From assembly GCA_003615045.1 (NCBI GenBank), contig ML014282.1:1-39283 (forward strand): 39,283 nucleotides of DNA, written 5' to 3'. This DNA comes from Caulochytrium protostelioides. Taxonomy: Eukaryota; Chytridiomycota; Caulochytriomycetes; Caulochytriales; Caulochytriaceae. Of this stretch, positions 37,601 to 39,283 are shown in pieces; positions within the stretch are counted from its first letter, which is position 1; each line of letters opens with the position of its first letter. Both the position numbers and the translations under genes were made by a program. Under the pieces are notes generated by a model that worked only from the letters and a program-made list of their open reading frames with translations, was not told the origin of the DNA and did not search any database.

Positions 37601-38220
37601 ACTACTTGCATGCCCACATCCTGCCCGGGATGGAGGCGCGTCTGCGCCGCCGCATTGTGTCGGCGCGCCGCCTCGCGGCGATCAAGGAGCGCGAGACCGC
37701 CCACCTGGACCGCGCGAAAGCGAAGGACGTCCCGGCCGAGGAGGCACAGCAACACGTCGCCGCGCTCCGCGCCCTCGAGGTCGAGCGCAAAGCTCTCCAG
37801 CGTGCGGCGAAGTCCCGCGCCCGCGTCCAGAAAGCCAGGCATGCCAGCGCCGCCCCGGCGGACGAGGCAGCCGGCCAAGGCGCACTTGCCGACGCCGCCC
37901 TCCGCACCTTCTTGGACGACGAGCGCACGGACGCGACCGACAGCCCGACCCCCAGTGGCGCGCTTGGTACCCACGGCGCCGTGGAAGCTCACGCGTTGAC
38001 CTCGCCCGTCGACGACGGCGCTCCGCCGATCCTCCGCGTCGTCACGGACGACTCGCCGCATGTCGAAGCGGATCCGTCGGCTCAACTTCCTCTGCTGCGC
38101 GTGGTCACGCGCGGCGCGCGTCTCACGCGTCGCTCGCACGGCTCGCCCGCCAAACCCCGGCTACGTCTCCAGCTTGCCCCGTGGTCGCTCACCGTTCCGG
38201 AAGTGGATGATCTCCTGTAA
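34603..38220 (+). CDS. CSC1/OSCA/TMEM63-family cation channel
   Basis: 1205 residues, within the long fungal range of this family (yeast Csc1, Rsn1, Phm7). Members are mechanically or osmotically gated, calcium-permeable channels, mostly of the plasma membrane. Layout: the N-terminal RSN1_TM block with helices at about 17-38, 139-160 and 190-209; the cytosolic PHM7 domain from about 230 (TYVLLVRDIPPELR, then FIVFNDIMTPQIAARVL); and the RSN1_7TM block at about 500-805, starting with DIIWGNLNMR and including LKLRFLAGTPRSRRALL and AYHSLVAAIGFLYAVMSPLV, the pore-lining region of the family. A Thr/Ser/Pro-rich insertion (about 375-445) splits the cytosolic domain. The C-terminal 390 residues are cytosolic, with a charged coiled-coil stretch (about 1030-1080). 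CCATGG surrounds the start codon. No intron. Subfamily not resolved. Confidence 0.94.
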   Translation: MADLGAEITSVSWNSIRISLIVNGSVCAAFLTAFAVLHRRKSLRGIYWPRWFRDNGELAGSRSSVPLCPADVKGPDGVFRTPATAWDADDPHHRGPADPNSDSNVGFMTFWRRVLAPSHPHLAFRSGYDASGLLTYTRTLFFLFFAIAVLCNIVLLPIFATGDNENNPDIDPPIEGFDRLTLSNVRDPDRYLASVFLVAVITALSLYVFDGLGKTAADLHARYLLDRSTRAATYVLLVRDIPPELRHADALRRIFDRMVPGCVRGIVLNRDIGDLPSLWEERAKTRARLEQHVVAYLSNCANADQRKAQRAAKQPGMPALATPLDPALRPTSRPYLFSLVGPKHDAINYDIDELARIEAELERKRRKVAKLTPLPRDAVVAPTPTTGDETSATATGPMSANKANGTTKSEAPMAPGGDASPVTPMSAGSGATSTTSLSSASSASRRARQTGASAFIVFNDIMTPQIAARVLIHPTPLAMSDRVVNPEPEDIIWGNLNMRAEMRVARGGVRTAAILALTLFWSIIVIFLTGISNLDKLTGALTFLRPVVNWSPWVKGVLTGVVSPLLVNIAFSLIPPVFCMLNRFAGIASEKQVQMKLLNQFFAFLVFNLMIVGTLGGGVIAAINTFVSNPSATVTNLAAQIPTVSSFFMTYVMLRALSGPAGDLLRTSAIILTPLKLRFLAGTPRSRRALLAPRKFKFATAQAYHSLVAAIGFLYAVMSPLVTAWVCVYFGLYTLAYHYNFQCVHSFPMDTGGQMLYSSVLHLHLGLLLFHIILTVLFFLKTAWAAGALMLVILLAGWWGYRRARRIRGLMEAMPALDVIRYEEALDRRDSGLAPTLPHQAPRTSARLRVLVRPPPHDVAATYLSLTKTNPSLQSDRSMPSPAAAAAAAAADTGASNAMPSDPLLGRIDTHLSAEALPPRAAVSATYLGPDDWYKQYNHPSVCHDGEVLYVPEDDAVQGLHAPPTAQPGSLSAATSLASLEAGLSGNDNDDASPAPTTTNYLHAHILPGMEARLRRRIVSARRLAAIKERETAHLDRAKAKDVPAEEAQQHVAALRALEVERKALQRAAKSRARVQKARHASAAPADEAAGQGALADAALRTFLDDERTDATDSPTPSGALGTHGAVEAHALTSPVDDGAPPILRVVTDDSPHVEADPSAQLPLLRVVTRGARLTRRSHGSPAKPRLRLQLAPWSLTVPEVDDLL

Positions 38221-38854
38221 GTATGGACGGTCGTGACGCCGTGGACCGCGCGGGTGGTCCGCATGCCACACTTTCCACCATGTCACTGAAGAGCGATCTT
38301 GCATGCCCCTCTTTAAAATCTCATAGTATTCCTCCAAAACCTCATTATCACGATAGGCACACTGAACAATGGAATCAGAGCCGGCGACGCGCCGCGCCCG
38401 TCTGAAAACAAGGTGAGCCCAGGGGGCAACTCAATGCATGGGGCATGAGACCGCCGTCCGTGTCAATATTCACGGCCTCATGTGCTGTCGTCGTGTCGCA
38501 TAGCGACCTTAAGAAGGATTCGGCTCCCTGTCCAGTCAAACGCACAGCACCGGCGGCGACGCCGCAGTTCGGCCTCGAGCACGGCCGGGCGCGAAAGGCA
38601 CCGTCGCCATGCTCGCCACCACAAGTGGCGGACGAAGCGCCACAAGCGCCACCACATGATCATGCGTATTCCGCAGCACATCGGCTGCATTACGCGTCGC
38701 CACGTTGCTCCACCAGTACACCCCTACTGGCGGGGAACCTCGCTGTCTTTGACCTGTCATCGCACTTGTGGCACCCATTTCACTGGACGATCAGGCAAAG
38801 CACTGCAGCAAACAAGAGAGTACTCAAAGAAAAAGGCTTCGAGAGAAGAAAAGA
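38221..38854. other. Intergenic region downstream of the CSC1/OSCA gene
   Basis: About 630 bases with no supported gene. A short Arg/His/Lys-rich frame (ARHHKWRTKRHKRHH at about 38610-38655) recalls very basic small ribosomal proteins such as eL41 but does not match it. A purine-rich stretch (about 38808-38854) leads into the tRNA 3' flank. Confidence 0.5.
38849..38852 (-). terminator. Pol III terminator of tRNA-Phe
   Basis: Four T residues on the minus strand, two bases after the discriminator of the tRNA. Short T runs are the standard Pol III stop. Confidence 0.7.
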
Positions 38855-38927
38855 TGCCTCGACCGTGGATCGAACACGGGACCTTATGATCTTCAGTCAC
38901 ACGCTCTCCCAGCTGAGCTATCGAGGC
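38855..38927 (-). tRNA. tRNA-Phe (GAA)
   Basis: Complete cloverleaf on the minus strand, 73 bases with discriminator A, no intron. Acceptor stem GCCTCGA/TCGAGGC pairs perfectly. The D arm is TAGCTCAGCTGGGAGAGC, a canonical box A. The anticodon stem TGTGA/TCATA closes the loop CTGAAGA with U33 and anticodon GAA. T arm CCGTG-TTCGATC-CACGG pairs perfectly and supplies box B. A TTTT run on the minus strand (38852-38849) directly after the gene fits a Pol III terminator. CCA is not encoded, as expected for a eukaryotic nuclear tRNA. Confidence 0.97.
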
Positions 38928-38998
38928 AAATTTTGTTTTGTCGGACGGCCACTTCTCCTCGATGGTTTGTACAACATCTGCTTACATAAGCAGTCTGC

Positions 38999-39162
38999 CA
39001 CGTGACATGTAGCTTGCACCTCGTGGTCTAGGCACGTGGCGACCACGTGGAGACCACGTGGCAACCACGTGGCAAAGACGTCGGAAATCGATTGTACGAC
39101 CCCTCGGACGCGTCGCACGTGGAGCACGTGGCAACGAACACGTGATACGTGCTCACCACGTG
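38999..39162. promoter_or_regulatory. Cluster of nine CACGTG palindromes (E-box/G-box array)
   Basis: CACGTG occurs at 38999, 39033, 39044, 39055, 39066, 39116, 39125, 39139 and 39157. Four adjoining copies are spaced exactly 11 bases apart, within units of the form ACCACGTGGC/A. CACGTG is the classic site of bHLH and Cbf1-like factors in fungi and G-box factors elsewhere. The array begins 72 bases upstream of the tRNA-Phe 5' end. The gene it might control could lie beyond the right edge. No protein-coding gene is seen in 38928-39283. Confidence 0.6.
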
Positions 39163-39283
39163 GTGTGACTTAGACGTCGCCGTATGTCTAAGGCCATTAC
39201 AATATGGCCCACCTCGATGATTGCACCATCTTGCATCATCGATGGCATCATTTCCTCGCCGTAAGTGGACACCTATCACGTAC

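Noticed and set aside
35773-38139. A 788-codon open frame on the minus strand
   Set aside because: It is the mirror of the CSC1/OSCA gene. Its Arg/Gly/Val/Asp-rich composition is what GC-biased codons give in antisense, and no domain is visible.
38482-38889. Basic frame with ARHHKWRTKRHKRHH, considered as ribosomal protein eL41
   Set aside because: eL41 is about 25 residues with a different Lys/Arg/Met pattern; this frame continues into unrelated sequence and overlaps the tRNA.

Overview
This is nuclear DNA from a GC-rich, intron-poor eukaryote. The gene content is eukaryotic throughout: the cohesin ATPase SMC1, the U3 processome protein UTP15, a nuclear-encoded mitochondrial uL23, a MYST acetyltransferase, SEC24, SEC20, the KDEL receptor ERD2, cytosolic uL6 (RPL9), a CSC1/OSCA-type channel and a Pol III tRNA-Phe(GAA). 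Single-exon genes, strong G/C preference at third positions, an OSCA/CSC1 channel of fungal layout and decayed Fanzor-type (eukaryotic TnpB) elements suggest an early-diverging, probably zoosporic (chytrid-like) fungus. That placement is inference: no species marker was tested.

Layout. 1-744: window edge, with possible but unproven coding on the minus strand. 745-2052: a NYN-domain (PIN-like) RNase protein. 2049-2680: pieces of a repeat-bearing, probably surface-anchored protein spread over three frames. 2750-4200: a region of lower GC with a decayed Fanzor copy. 4386-8543 (-): SMC1. 9857-11578 (-): UTP15. 13580-14089 (+): mitochondrial uL23m, convergent with a MYST acetyltransferase (14188-16248, -). 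About 16.9-17.7 kb (-): a second decayed Fanzor copy. 17937-21851 (-): SEC24. 23591-24376 (+): dienelactone hydrolase-family protein. 25349-25915 (-): RPL9. 27362-29065 (+): a beta-propeller-like protein I cannot name. 29637-30611 (+): SEC20, convergent with ERD2 (31178-31822, -). 31823-34602: a long gap rich in simple repeats, including an uninterrupted (CTG)30. 34603-38220 (+): CSC1/OSCA channel. 38855-38927 (-): tRNA-Phe. 38999-39162: nine CACGTG palindromes, four of them spaced exactly 11 bp apart.

Functional themes. Most genes are housekeeping genes and no operon-like unit is expected. SEC24 (COPII coat), SEC20 (Golgi-to-ER SNARE) and ERD2 (HDEL/KDEL retrieval receptor) lie within 14 kb and all serve ER-Golgi traffic. 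UTP15, RPL9 and uL23m are ribosome-related.

The best candidates for a second look are the two Fanzor copies, each with a different internal deletion; the MYST acetyltransferase, which has Leu where the family has its autoacetylated Lys; the phased CACGTG array; and two inverted repeats between the dienelactone hydrolase and RPL9 genes.
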